A stretch of 64,000 nt of DNA, from positions 39,552,444 to 39,616,443 of the forward strand of contig CM019823.1 of NCBI GenBank assembly GCA_009763385.1, written 5' to 3'. Each line of letters opens with the position of its first letter. Positions within the stretch are counted from its first letter, which is position 1. The position numbers and the translations under genes are program-made. Below are positions 31,487 to 42,814 of the stretch, piece after piece. The notes below the pieces were generated by a model. It was not told where the DNA came from. It saw nothing but the letters and a program-made list of their open reading frames with translations, and did not search any database. This DNA is from Coix lacryma-jobi var. lacryma-jobi (taxonomy: Eukaryota > Streptophyta > Magnoliopsida > Poales > Poaceae).

Positions 31487-33856
31487 TTGTCATCTCCACC
31501 AGTTCTTCGGGCGCCTAAGAGAGGTATCCCTTTCAGATTATATATTGCCGCCGATGAAAAGGCTATTGGAGCTGTCTTGACGCAAGAAGATGGAGGTAAA
31601 GAGTATGTAATTGCATATATTGGTCGCCGTCTTCTTGATCCCGAGACAAGGTACGCCCATATCAAGAAATTATGTTTATCCTTGTACTATGCTTGTGCTA
31701 AAATGAGACACTATTTGCTATCTAGTACATGTATTGTTGCATGCCAGGCCGATGTGATTAGGCACATGTTATATCGGCCAATCCTTAGAGGAAGGATTGG
31801 CAAATGGGCATATGCATTAATTGAGTTTGACTTGACCTATGAACCATTGAAAACTTTGAAGGGTCAAGTTCTTGCTGATTTCATTGTTGAGCATGGTATT
31901 AGTTTGGAAGATGAAATCGGTTACTTTACTTTTACTCCATGGAAACTTTATTTTGATGGATCGGCTTGTAAGGAGGGCCAAGGTGTTGGTGTGGTCATCA
32001 TTTCTCCTAATGGTGCTAAGTTTGAAATGTTGAGCCGGTTAGATTACTTGTGCACTAATAATCAAGCCGAATATGAAGCTCTTTTATTTGGTTTAGAGAT
32101 ATTATGTTCCATGGAGATTAAGCATGTTGAAGCTTATGGCGATTCCTTACTAGTAGTACAACAAGTTGCTGGCAATTTTCAATGTTTAGAGGAATCGCTA
32201 AATGTTTATCTTGATATGTGCCTTGACATCATTGCTCATTTTACCGAATTCCAGATTCGGCATATACCAAGGCATGAAAATTATAAGGCCAACGTGTTAG
32301 CTCAGCAAGCATCTGGTTATAATGTTAGTAAACACAATTTTTATATAAAGCCAGTGCAACAGCACGCAGAAGTATTGTCGGCTTCTATGGCCGACCAGTT
32401 TATTTTAAGACCGGTTCGGCCATCTTGCCATGAAGACCAGGTATATATTGAACATACTTGGGTTAGTACTATGGCCGACAAGGTTGTTTATGAATCAAGT
32501 CAGTTAATCCGTCCGATCGACCTGGTCGATCTTGGAACGATCAATTTGTTTGAAGGAACTCTAAATCGGTCCGAAACAAATGGAACTGATTTGGAAGATT
32601 GGGGAACTCCCCTACTTAAATATCTTAATGATCCAAGTACTAAGACTGATCAAAGTATTCGGCGGAGTGCATTTAAATATGTACTACATAATGATGAACT
32701 TTACCGAAGAACTGTCGAAGACTTATTGCTGAAGTGTTTGGGGTCTGATCAAGCAAAGGTGGCTATGGGAGAAGTTCATGAAGGTATTTGTGGTACACAT
32801 CAATCGGCGCCGAAGATGAAGTGGTTGTTGAGGAGAGCTGGGTTTTATTGGCCTACAATGATCACCGATTGTTTTCGTTACTACAAAGGATGCGAAGAAT
32901 ATCAACGGTTTGGAAATATACAGCTTGCACCTGCTGTTGTGCTTCATCCTATTATCAAACTGTGGCCTTTTCATGATTGGGGGCTAGATTTCATTGGCCA
33001 AATTCATCCCCCATCTTCAAAGGGACATCATTTTGTTCTGGTCGCTACAGATTACTTCACTAAGTGGACTGAGGCAGTGCCTTTGAAGAATATGACACAT
33101 AAGGAGGTAATTGAGTTTATTACTGAGCATATTATACATAGATTCGGTATACCACAGACATTGACTACAGATCAGGGAACATCTTTTATCTCTAAAGAAG
33201 TACGGGATTTCGCCGAATTATATAAAATAAAAATACTCAATTCATCTCCATACTATGCTCAAGCTAATGGCCAAGCTGAGTCTAGTAACAAGACTTTGAT
33301 CAAGCTTATTAAGAAGAAGATCGAGGACAACCCGAGGAGGTGGCACGAAGTTTTGTCTGAAGCTTTATGGGCCCATCGTGTGTCAAGGCATGGTGCTACG
33401 AAAGTTACTCCTTTCGAGTTAGTATATGGACAAGAAGCAGTGTTGCCCGTTGAGGTAAATCTAGATGCATATAGACTAGCTAAACAAAATGATTTATCTG
33501 CTGTTATGTATCATGATGCCATGATGGACAACATTGATGAAGTAACTGATAAGAGATTAAAGGCTCTTAAGGAGATGGAGAAAGACAAAGCCCGGGTTGC
33601 CAGAGCTTACAACAAGAAGGTGAAAAGCAAATCGTTCCAAGTGGGAGAATTGGTATGGAAAACTATATTACCGCTTGGATCGAGAAGCAATAAGTTTGGC
33701 AAGTGGTCGCCGAGTTGGGAGGGTCCTTATAAAGTGATCAAAGTGATATTTGGGAATGCATATATGCTAGAGACGTTACAAGGTGAAAGTCTCCCAAGGG
33801 CAATAAACGGGAGGTATTTGAAGAAATACTTTCCAAGTGTTTGGCAAGAAGCCTGA
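31487..33856 (+). pseudogene. Gypsy dual RNase H and integrase
   Basis: A 789-codon frame. The first RNase H (about residues 1-130; AADEKAIGAVLTQ, RRLLDPETRYAHIKK) is the usual RT-linked one. A second RNase H of the archaeal type follows (about 150-275; LYFDGSACKEGQGVGVVI, NNQAEYEALLFGLE, YGDSLLVVQQVAG), the diagnostic feature of the Tat lineage. Next come the integrase HHCC zinc region (about 425-470), the DDE core with WGLDFIG, TTDQGTSF and GQAESSNKT, and a C-terminal region (FQVGELVWK, WEGPYKV). This frame itself has no stop, but it is cut off from RT by the frameshift near 31445, so it is not expected to be made as part of a polyprotein. Confidence 0.9.
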
Positions 33857-33984
33857 GTGCCTTCCAAGCAGTGGCTGATACATGTATCGCCCTTAGAACA
33901 AAAATAGTCAGGATTTTTTACCGAGTAACCGATGAGTTGGACATCGTTGTCATTCGGTTTGTTTTTAGGCTCTTCCAAGGATCA

Positions 33985-34004
33985 CCTAAAAACAGGGGGG
34001 CATA
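33985..34004 (+). promoter_or_regulatory. Gypsy polypurine tract
   Basis: The A/G-rich run ending aacaggggggcata sits directly before the 3' LTR at 34005. Confidence 0.7.
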
Positions 34005-34782
34005 TGTTGACACTCAAAAGTCTCACCGATAAGAATGAATTTAGAAGAAGTATTCGGCCTATAAGATTAGAGCCGAATTTGTCTTTTAGTATTGAAAGGT
34101 CGGATTTTCTAAGTGGGTCTGGTCATGTCCTAAGCTGAATGGGCCTGATTGTTTAGATTGCCGACCAGTCCTGCTATGTCCGACCAGGTGATGCTGATCG
34201 GAGGCCTTATAGTTATTATGAATATTGAGTCCGGCACTAATCAATATGGGCCGATAAAGTCCATTAAACCGATCTGGTTAATCCAAGACTTGGCAAGATC
34301 AGGGTTACCTTATTATGTCCGGATTAGATTCTATATTTTGATAGAGTCCGGATAGGAAACTTGGAGATTGCATCTGGAGATGTTTCCTATTGGGATAAGA
34401 TCAGCCCCCTCTATATATATGAGAGGATCATGGCCGATTGAAGGATCCAACACCAATCGATCAAAATCAATCTATTATCCCTTTTACCCCTTTTTCCCTT
34501 CTACCTTGCTGTTCGGCGCATCTCCCGGCGAGATTCGACAGCGTTCTAGGTGGCCTTGCTGGTCCTAGAACAACCTCTATGTGCTTCCCCCCGACGGGTC
34601 TTCCCGGGAGGAGTTCGAGAGTTACCAACACAGGAACCCAAAACCCTAGATCGATCAAAACCGGTCTTTAGATCGGTTTTCGTCGGTTTAGCCAGGGTCC
34701 CTGCTGTCTCAGGTTGAACCGCAACCTCTTCGGGCGTTCTAGCTCTGCTGGTGTGTGATTCGGATAACTTCCGACGTCAACA
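34005..34782 (+). repeat. Gypsy 3' LTR
   Basis: An intact 778-bp LTR with TATA near 34409-34423. It serves as the uninterrupted reference that proves the copia element split the 5' LTR. Confidence 0.95.
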
Positions 34783-34787
34783 GATTC

Positions 34788-35876
34788 AGAGAGCTTTTTT
34801 ACATCTTCATTCATTCACTGTAACGTACATATATATGTTGTATATATTCAGATACAACATAGTTCTAAAAAGTTCTTTTCTAAATCTGAACAAGATTTGA
34901 GTAGGTTTATTTCTTTAGCCATTTATTTTTGGATCCAGTAGAAGTAGAAACTTAATGTAAGAACATTAGTTGTAGATGGGTGCTTGCGGCTGACCATGGA
35001 TTTCTAGAATTTCTAACCATAAATTTCTCTTGAGCAATAACACAGAAATATGGACAGTTTGATTAATTTGACATTTCTAAATTAGCTTGATTAAGTTGTT
35101 AGGAACTGATGAGTTGTATATCTTTCCAGGTTCAACAAATGACAACAGCAACTAGGTGATTTGTTTGGTTCTGCAAGGTGTGGACAGGTTACCTTGCTGA
35201 AAAACTTCTGAACTGTCAGCGATGTTTTCCTGTTCTCCTGCAAAATGTTTTGTTGAAGTTTCTGAATTTTCAGTTAGCATGAACTGGTCAGTGTTTTGTT
35301 TATCATGCTGACCAACTTTCATGTTGAACTGGTGAACCAATCAAATGATGTGAAAAGTGCATGCCCATGTTCAGGTAGTATGAATAGAGAGCATGACCTG
35401 TACTACTATCAGGCTGAACTCGTTCGTAGAATAGTACCAATTAACAACACATATTGGACTATAAAAATTTATTCATCATGGATCTTGCTTACATATAAAG
35501 TATTAATAGCTTGCAGATAGTGGGTTGTATCACTTGTTTTTTTTTATCTGTCTATATGATAGACTCGATGTGTTTACAGACGACCACCTGTCTATGGGTT
35601 GTACATGCCCTAAGTGTCTCTGGCCTTGCGAAAACCAAAATGTGAAATGTCTCTCTAAAATAGTATGGATGAATTTAAAGCAGCATTAGTATAGCAATAC
35701 ATGGTCACATGTGTAAGCAAACAAAAAAGCATGGGCACACGCATGTAGTAGCACAATGTTTATAATTCTATTTTGGAGGTGTTCGGATAGTAATATAAAT
35801 ATCATACATGGGCACATGGCAAATACAGTAAGAGCACAAACCACATAGGCTCATGTGCTATGGTTTATTACTAGCC
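34788..35876. other. AT-rich intergenic DNA
   Basis: No gene, RNA gene or clear transposon end seen. Confidence 0.4.
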
Positions 35877-36300
35877 GTAAATGATAGATGTCCTTAGTTG
35901 CTCGGGTTTTGTAGCTTCTTCATAGCCAATTAACTAACAACAAATTATGCCAACAAAAGGCTAATGCTCGTCACTCATCAGTAGGTGTAGGCATCAGAGT
36001 TCGAATTCATGGATTAGAGGGGAACCATAGTATGAGGTATGCTGCTTACCATTTGGCGCTAGCAATCTGGTTGTGATGCCAACACTAAAAATCAGTAAAT
36101 GATAGATGTTCTTGGTTGCACAGCTTCTGTAGCTTCTTCATAACCATTAACCAATAACAGATTATGTCAACACAAGTCTAACGCTCTTGACTCATCAGTA
36201 GGTGTAGACATTACAGTTTTAATTCATATAGTATGAGGTGTGCTGCTTACCATCTGGTACGGTAGAAAGCTGACTATCATACCAATAATAAAAATGAAAA
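35877..36300. repeat. Degenerate tandem duplication, 218-bp period
   Basis: gtaaatgatagatgt begins at 35877 and again at 36095. The following about 200 bp, including actcatcagtaggtgta and gtatgaggt, are shared with many substitutions and small indels, so the duplication is old. Confidence 0.75.
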
Positions 36301-36505
36301 TGCCCAACCAATCCTGTGATGAAGTAAAGGGAAGCAATAAGTTAAAGGTGCTTAGCTAAAAAATAGTTGGGCCTAATAATAATGAAAATATGAATAATTC
36401 AGTAATGGAACTGTAGCTCAAAACTGAAGAAAATGTGTGCAACTACATTAGTGGAGGCCAATTTCCAGCTAAAGTATTTACATGAACAAGTATTCCAAAT
36501 TATTC

Positions 36506-37440
36506 CACTACTACGTAAAGGGTTTGTAGGGGCGACTCTAGATGGTTTTGTAGAGGTGGTTGGGCCAGCCGCCCCTAGAAATCAATTTGTAGGGACGGTT
36601 CTATATAGAACCATACCTACAAATGGTTTTCAAAAAACCCCGATTCCAGATCTTAAAAATCGCAACAAAAAATACAAAAACATTGCATTTTTTATTCAGA
36701 GGACGTCCCCATTGGTCAGCCACCTGCATGCTCTGCCAAGTCATAAGTTGCGATATTTTTCGTGCGAAATTAGCCACAATTCATGGCCAGCAGGATTCAA
36801 ACCCGCAACCTCACCCTTGTGCATACCCCTCTCTACCACTACACTTTACACCCACTTATGTCTATATTGGATTTTGGGTCTACTCATATTATATTAAACC
36901 GAGTTTAAATTAAGTGTTTAAGATCCTAAACAAATTCAAATCAAAAAGTGGTCAACTACAAAGTTGTGTAATTTTTCAAGATCTACGACTTTTATTTAGG
37001 TTGTTTCTCCATCTGAGGTCGTTTAAAAAAATTAAATTTTAAATTTGACAAATTCAAACGTAGATTTCTATATAGAGATGAATTCAAATGAAAAAGTGGT
37101 CAACTACAAACTTGCATAACTTTTTGAGATCTACAACTTCATTTGTTGTTTCTCCATCCGAGGTTGTTTGAAAAATTCAGATTTTAAATTTCGAAAAAAG
37201 ATTCAAATAAGATTTTGAAGTGGCAAATGATTTCAGCTGAAAAAGTCATCAGCAATAAAGTTGTACAACTCATCAAGCTCTATAACTTTTATTTTGGTTA
37301 TTTCTTCATCCAACAAAGTGATACTATACGAGAGATATGTCATTTTGAACAATGTTTCATAGAGACTGTGAAACTATACAAGAGATATGTCATTCTGGGT
37401 GGAAACATGAATTGTTTCGAGTTCTCCCGTTGGGCAGACT
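36506..37440. mobile_element. CACTA-type transposon end and internal repeats
   Basis: cactactacgtaaaggg at 36506 is a CACTA terminus, followed by subterminal hairpin repeats around taggggcg, taggggacgg and their complements (to about 36630). From about 36935 three degenerate units of roughly 140 bp share aaaagtggtcaactacaaa, agatctac and tttctccatc. No transposase frame or opposite terminus (TAGTG) was found, so this looks like a truncated or non-autonomous element, and the right limit is approximate. Confidence 0.6.
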
Positions 37441-37891
37441 AGCAGGTTTGACTTGGTCTTGAGTGCGCTTAGTGTTAAATAGTTGATAAGTGTGCTTAAA
37501 ATTAGATTAAATTGGATGGTTCTGCCACAAAAACGATACACTATGACACTGCCATCACAAGCAAATGTCCAATGTCAAGTACACTTTTTTCCTAAAGACC
37601 TTGAGATCCCCAAGCCTAACATCATTCAGACTGAACACAGCTTTCTCTCAAAGACCTTACACCCCACGTCTAACACGATTCCATGCTCGTGCCTGAGATC
37701 CATAGGAACCGCCGCCGCTACAACGCCTAGCCTGGAGCGAGCAGTAGAAAAGACACACACACACCCACCTAGTAGGATACCCCCAATACTTCACCAAAGT
37801 TGTGTATCTGTATGCGATACATATCCAATACCATATCGAAGAAGTATTGAATAATATCACCAGTAAAAATAAATAAATTAAATTTCCATAC
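37441..37891. other. Intergenic DNA
   Basis: Short open frames only. A (CA)n-like run lies near 37755-37766. Confidence 0.35.
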
Positions 37892-39128
37892 TTTTTTTTT
37901 GAGAAACCGGGTTTACATATCATAAATATTTATGGTTTACAACCCAACGCTTACAACGACACCCACGAAAGAAAAGAAAATTACATCCAGTTCCTTGCAA
38001 GCATCTCCCGCCCTCACGGTCATCCTCGTCGCCGGCGGCCAGAACAGTCGCGTTGAAGCCGACCACCCTCCCGACGAAGAAACTTCAATTTTAAACGGCA
38101 CCAAGAGCAGCATACCGGGGCCTTGTTTAGATGCAACTGATGAGTTTTTTTCTCAACTGTAGCACTTTCGTTGTTATTTGACAAACTTTGTCTAAATATG
38201 GACTACGTATACTCAAAAGATTCGTCTCGACATGTACATACTAAAAGTACAATTAGTTATTTATTTTACCAACATTTTATACTCTATGCATGCGTCCAAA
38301 CATTGATGTGATGGTGATGTGATGGAGAGAGAGTGAAAAAAAGTTGATAGTTTGAGTGTATCTAAACAAGGCCCGGCAGCACCAACATGCTTTTTACCCG
38401 CTGAACGCACAGGCCTAACAAGATGGCCAGCAGCCATCGCATCGCCGAACAACAGGAAGCCTGGCGCCTCAAGCACAGACATCCCTGGCACACCGGCCAA
38501 CAGAACACCCCGGAGGGGAAGTAAACCACCAGAACATGTGGGAATCAAAAGCCAACCCGATTTCTCGGCACGTTGGTAAACAAACCTCCCGATTCTCCCG
38601 CCGGAGAAGGCAGCCTCACCGGTGCCACCGCTGACGAAGACGAGGGAGGGAGAACAAAAGAGCCCGACGAGATCTAGAGATCCAGACCCGGCAAGCTCAC
38701 TCCTCAGCAGTTCTTCGCTGGCACCGAGGCACGGACCAGCGAGGCGGAGAAGGAGCCAGAGAAGCTCCGCCTCCACCAACCAAGCGCCGCTGGGACACCA
38801 ACCCAAAACACCTGTACGCCGACCAAAACAATTCGAAGCTCGAGCTCCAGATCTGGTCCGACACCACCTCACAGGCCTCCCGCCGACACCGAAGCTGGTG
38901 ACAGCGAGGTGGACGACGAAGACCAGGAGTACCTTATTCCGCCAAGGCAGCGCCGCCGCCGCCACCAAGCTCGCGCCGCCGGGAAACCTAGCCCTATAGA
39001 AGGTACCTAATCTACACCGCCGGTCACGGGTCCCCTACACATCCGAGGCCTAGGAAGCCATCGGAGACGGAGGAGACCGGCGACCTCGCCGGCGGGAGCA
39101 CAAATCGCCTTCTGTTCGCCTCTCTCAA
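37892..39128 (-). mobile_element. Minus-strand poly(A) retroposon, probable
   Basis: Begins on the plus strand with T9 (37892-37900), i.e. a poly(A) tail on the minus strand, and becomes GC-rich toward 39128 as a 5' end would. A minus-strand open frame of about 235 codons (38968-38261) runs through the MITE inserted at 38119-38373 and shows no domain I recognise. I found no target duplication, possibly because the plus-strand retroposon at 39143 disturbed the 5' side. Confidence 0.4.
38119..38373. mobile_element. GGCCTTGTTTAG-type MITE
   Basis: A 255-bp uninterrupted copy of the family at 1665-2044, with the same inverted ends and a 3-bp duplication CGG (38116-38118 and 38374-38376). Confidence 0.8.
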
Positions 39129-39142
39129 CTGTGGCAAGGGGA

Positions 39143-39960
39143 ATTCTTTTAAGGAGAACGCAGCCGCCGCCTACCTAGCGCCTAGGTTGTCCGTCGCCGC
39201 TGCCGCTGTCGCCGCCTCCTCCATCTTCTTCACCATTGGTCCGTCTCCCTCCCCCTCCGGTATCCCTCCGGAGGTCGGAGGGAGTGGGGATCCATCGTTT
39301 TTAATAAGTTTTCTAGTAGATCGAGTCATCTAGAGTTAGGGTTTCTCCATGTCAAGGATCTTGGTATTGGAGGTGTTTTTCCTCCTCTTTCTTCCCGGTG
39401 ACGGTGAGGAGGTAGAGTGGATCTGGTCTCTCCATGGTGGCTCTGTTGAAGATGAGGGCGATAACTTCGACGTCAACATCTACATCGACAAAACAACATG
39501 GAGACTTTTGTTTCCGGGCTTCGACATCAAGACGGAGATGATGTCACCGCCATGGAATAATTTTCACCGGTCCCTTCTTCGTTTTGTTGTGGTTGGATCT
39601 GACCACGATGAAGGACTAGGGAGAATAATTTTCAGATCGGTCTTCTTTATTCTTCAGTGGCAGAAAGAAGAAGAAGAAAGACACAAGAAAGAAGAAGTTT
39701 CTCAACTTTACCTGCATGAATGTTGGCCGTCCGTTGGGCATCTGTTCTCAGGCCGAAAACAACTGTTGTCGAGTATTTGCATGTGCGGTCATCTATACGA
39801 AGCGTCAAAAAGGTTTGGATTTGAGAGTTTGAGCCTTTCACAGCGTGGATATAATATAGATGAGAATCAGTTTTTAGATACATGTTTTTCCATAGTACTT
39901 GTAATACGATGATGTACTCAGCTATAATTTAATACAATTCTTCTTTCGTCTCAAAAAAAA
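39143..39960 (+). mobile_element. Plus-strand poly(A) retroposon with 14-bp TSD
   Basis: The stretch ends in tttcgtctc followed by A8 and is flanked by ctgtggcaagggga on both sides (39129-39142 and 39961-39974). A poly(A) tail with a 14-bp duplication is the mark of LINE-machinery retroposition. The 818-bp unit starts GC-rich (CCG repeats), contains agttagggtttctcc-like leader text, and carries a 187-codon frame from ATG 39349 to 39912 that ends just before the tail. I do not recognise its product and no RT is present. It could be a non-autonomous LINE derivative or a retrocopy of a host transcript. Confidence 0.75.
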
Positions 39961-39974
39961 CTGTGGCAAGGGGA

Positions 39975-40453
39975 GAGGTTTCGGTTGATACTTGTTTGAT
40001 ACTTCACAACCCATAGTCCTCTAAATTGATGTCCATCTTAGCAGATCAGTTTGGTCGCCCATTTACATAGCCGTAGTATTTATTATTGTGCTGTAAGAAC
40101 CTTCAAATCAAGTACTCCATACTATCTTAGATGTTTCATGGCACTAGCTATTTTGTCTCTAATCGTGAAATCCTTAATCTTTGTAAGACCAAGTATTATG
40201 CTATGTTTGATGCATAATGCATTGTCAGATGATCTACCTTTGTGTCTATGTTTTGCTATTTTTATTTGTTGAATTGTTCTACTAAGTGAAAAAAGTTATG
40301 AGTAAATGTATTCTGATTTTTGGAATATTTATATACTTGTCATATTGGCGTATCCTATCTGTGTAACCTATAGTTCTAGACCCCCACCGTGGCACAATTC
40401 TTTAAATGCTGATTACCAATGACAGGATCATCACTGGACACCAGCAATTCCTA
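39975..40453. other. AT-rich intergenic DNA
   Basis: No gene-like frame; ends at the target duplication of the next element. Confidence 0.4.
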
Positions 40454-40458
40454 GGATT

Positions 40459-42814
40459 TGAAGGACCGAAAATGCTAAAGCAAGGCGACCAGAGGGGGGT
40501 GAATGGGAGCTTCAAAATTTCTTTCGAAGTGTTTAGACCTTTGTCCCAAAAAATCAACCCCAAGAGCAAAACCAACACGCGTGATGTCCACGACCCAAGA
40601 GAATGGGTGGATGTTCCCTAGGAACACAGCGGGACACCACAAAAACTCCTTCGCCCAAATCCACGCGAGTCAACTAGTGACAAGATGGACTTTGGGTAAC
40701 CTCAACCTCCCCCGAGCAACGCGAGGGGGATTCAAGCGTTTTTTCAAAGCGGGAAGCCCTGTTTCTGTAGAGCACAGAGTCGGGAATCCAACGCAAAAAG
40801 CGGAAACCAAATCCGAAGTCGGACGAACAAACGGCGGACGAAACAGTGAAGTTTTCACTCCATCGGACGCTGACCTACGTCCGATGTACAAGCACCGGAC
40901 GCGTCCGATGCAAAATGACCCTTTCTGGAACTTCACTGCATAGCCATCGAACGCTGGCTACAGTGAACCCTCAGCGTCCGATGCTCAACCCTCGGACGCG
41001 TCCGATGGACAACGGAGCGTCCGATGGTCAGGGTCCGGCGCGTCCGATGATCAACGGACGCGTCCGATGCCCTGCATCCGATGCCTACTCAAAAGCACCA
41101 GAACTGACACGTGTCACCGGAGCATCTGATGCTATGAACAGCAGCGTCCGATGCTCCCGTGACCAACGTCCGATGCCCCCGAAAACAGCACAGTCCTTCG
41201 GTGATTCAACTCGATCTCCTCTGAATCAAAAGCTCTAGGGCTAGTATTCGATCTGAGAGGTCACAAGGATGTTAGTGAGCTACTCCTAAGAGATCATGGC
41301 TCGAACCTAACTCCAAATCGATGAATCGAAAGATTTCGGGGCAAAAGAGCAAAAACGTGATCCAAAACGAAATCCGCCTGATCTACTAGCTCGTGAGAAA
41401 TTAGAGAAAACCCTTTGGTAGAAAGATGTCTCTCACAATGCTCTAGAAGATGGTTCAAACGGATTTGCGAATCTTCCCTCGAAACAAGAAATCTCGTGAA
41501 GATCGAAAGAGGGGAAAACGTTCAACGCGAAGAACAAAATCGCAAGACAAATTAAAGCATGAATTTGATCCTTGGATTCAGCAAGATGAATTATATTAGC
41601 GCTCGGTGTATTGGGTTACAAGCCACTCCTCGCAACAACAAAGCTCGGATGGAAAAAAGCTCAAGAACAAGAGCTCTCTCTCCTCTAACCCTAGCCTTCT
41701 CTCACAAGCACAAAATGAGATAGACACCGTCCAAGGATTGTTGTCCAACACAGCCCCTTCATCTATATATAGGCGCACGCCCGAATGACACAAACGCCCT
41801 AACATGAAGTACTAACCAAAATACCCCCTAGGGGTAAAATCGTCCAGACTTACAGTTTCCATCCAACGGCCACGCGCCTTCTCATCCTTCGCTTCGCCTC
41901 GACGCAAGCTCTAGGATGCCGCCACGTGCCGCCACCGTCGACCACCGCGCCTTCTCGTGGATAGCTTTGCAGCCGCGCCAGCCTCTCCATGCCGCCACGC
42001 GTCGACCGTTCCGCATAGGAACCTCCGCCCGGTTTTGAGGCCCAAACCGGTAAATCCGCTAGCCCAGATTTTGAGGCTCAAACCTGGCAAACCGTCCACC
42101 CCGAGTTTTGAGGCCCCAACTCAGAAACCGGCCACCCAGGTTTTGAGGCCCAAACCTGGAAACCGTCCACCCGGTGGTTTTTCTATGGCTCAACCACCAA
42201 ACCGACGCTGTAGACGGGATGTGATCTGCACACCCCGACCACCGGCAACGATGCCGATGCATGTCCAGCCTCCACGCCAGGCACAACGTCTTCGCCTTCC
42301 TTCTTGACTCAGCCGACGGCACTTGCGCCGCACGCAAGCCCGTGTCCGACCTCCCGCCAAGTGCCATGACGCCATCGTCTTCCTCCCGACTCGATCGATG
42401 CATCGCACATTCCCATGTGCTCTTGCTGGTCGAAGCCAAGTGCCAGCTACCACAGCTGGTCCTCCGACACTCCGGTCCATCGGTCCAAGCCTCACGTCCT
42501 CCCTTCACCGCTCTGGGTTCATCGGCATGGCACGTCCGCCGCACGGCACGTTCATCCTTCACCGCTCCCGGTCCGTCGGCACGACACGTCTCTACTTGAC
42601 CTTCACCTCGCCATCGACCACTCTCCGAGCTCAACACCTGCACATCGACACAACCAAGAGACACATGTCGCACACGCACACCAACACATAAAACACCAAA
42701 ACTCAACGCCACCGGTTAGTCATAAACATTAAGCACATAGCTAGATATAGACTCAACCGGGAAAAGCCTCAAACCTTCCTCCCAAAAGTCAATCATTCAT
42801 CATATATGTTCTCA
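40459..42814 (-). repeat. Sirevirus 3' LTR (minus strand)
   Basis: 2356 bp. Contains an array of cggacgcgtccgatg palindromes (about 40860-41175), a TATA box ctatatatag at 41763-41772, and an inverted-repeat array built on the ggttttgaggcccaaacc pattern (about 42025-42200). Confidence 0.92.

Larger units (their letters stand above)
11039..34782 (+). mobile_element. Ty3/gypsy LTR retrotransposon, Tat-like, host of nested elements
   Basis: The element starts TGTTGACACTC and ends ACGTCAACA, flanked by the 5-bp duplication gattc (11034-11038 and 34783-34787). Its 5' LTR was split by the copia element at 11503-25885; its two pieces add up to 778 bp (11039-11502 and 25891-26204), exactly the length of the 3' LTR (34005-34782). 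Order is LTR, primer site, gag, protease, reverse transcriptase, RNase H, a second RNase H, integrase, polypurine tract, LTR. The second RNase H before the integrase is known from the Tat lineage. The LTRs differ by roughly 2-3 percent by eye over the first 460 bp, so insertion is recent on a genomic scale. Coding frames are broken many times. Confidence 0.93.

Noticed and set aside
35296..35520. A 74-codon frame in intergenic DNA
   Set aside because: No domain, AT-rich, no splice or promoter context; within the range expected by chance.
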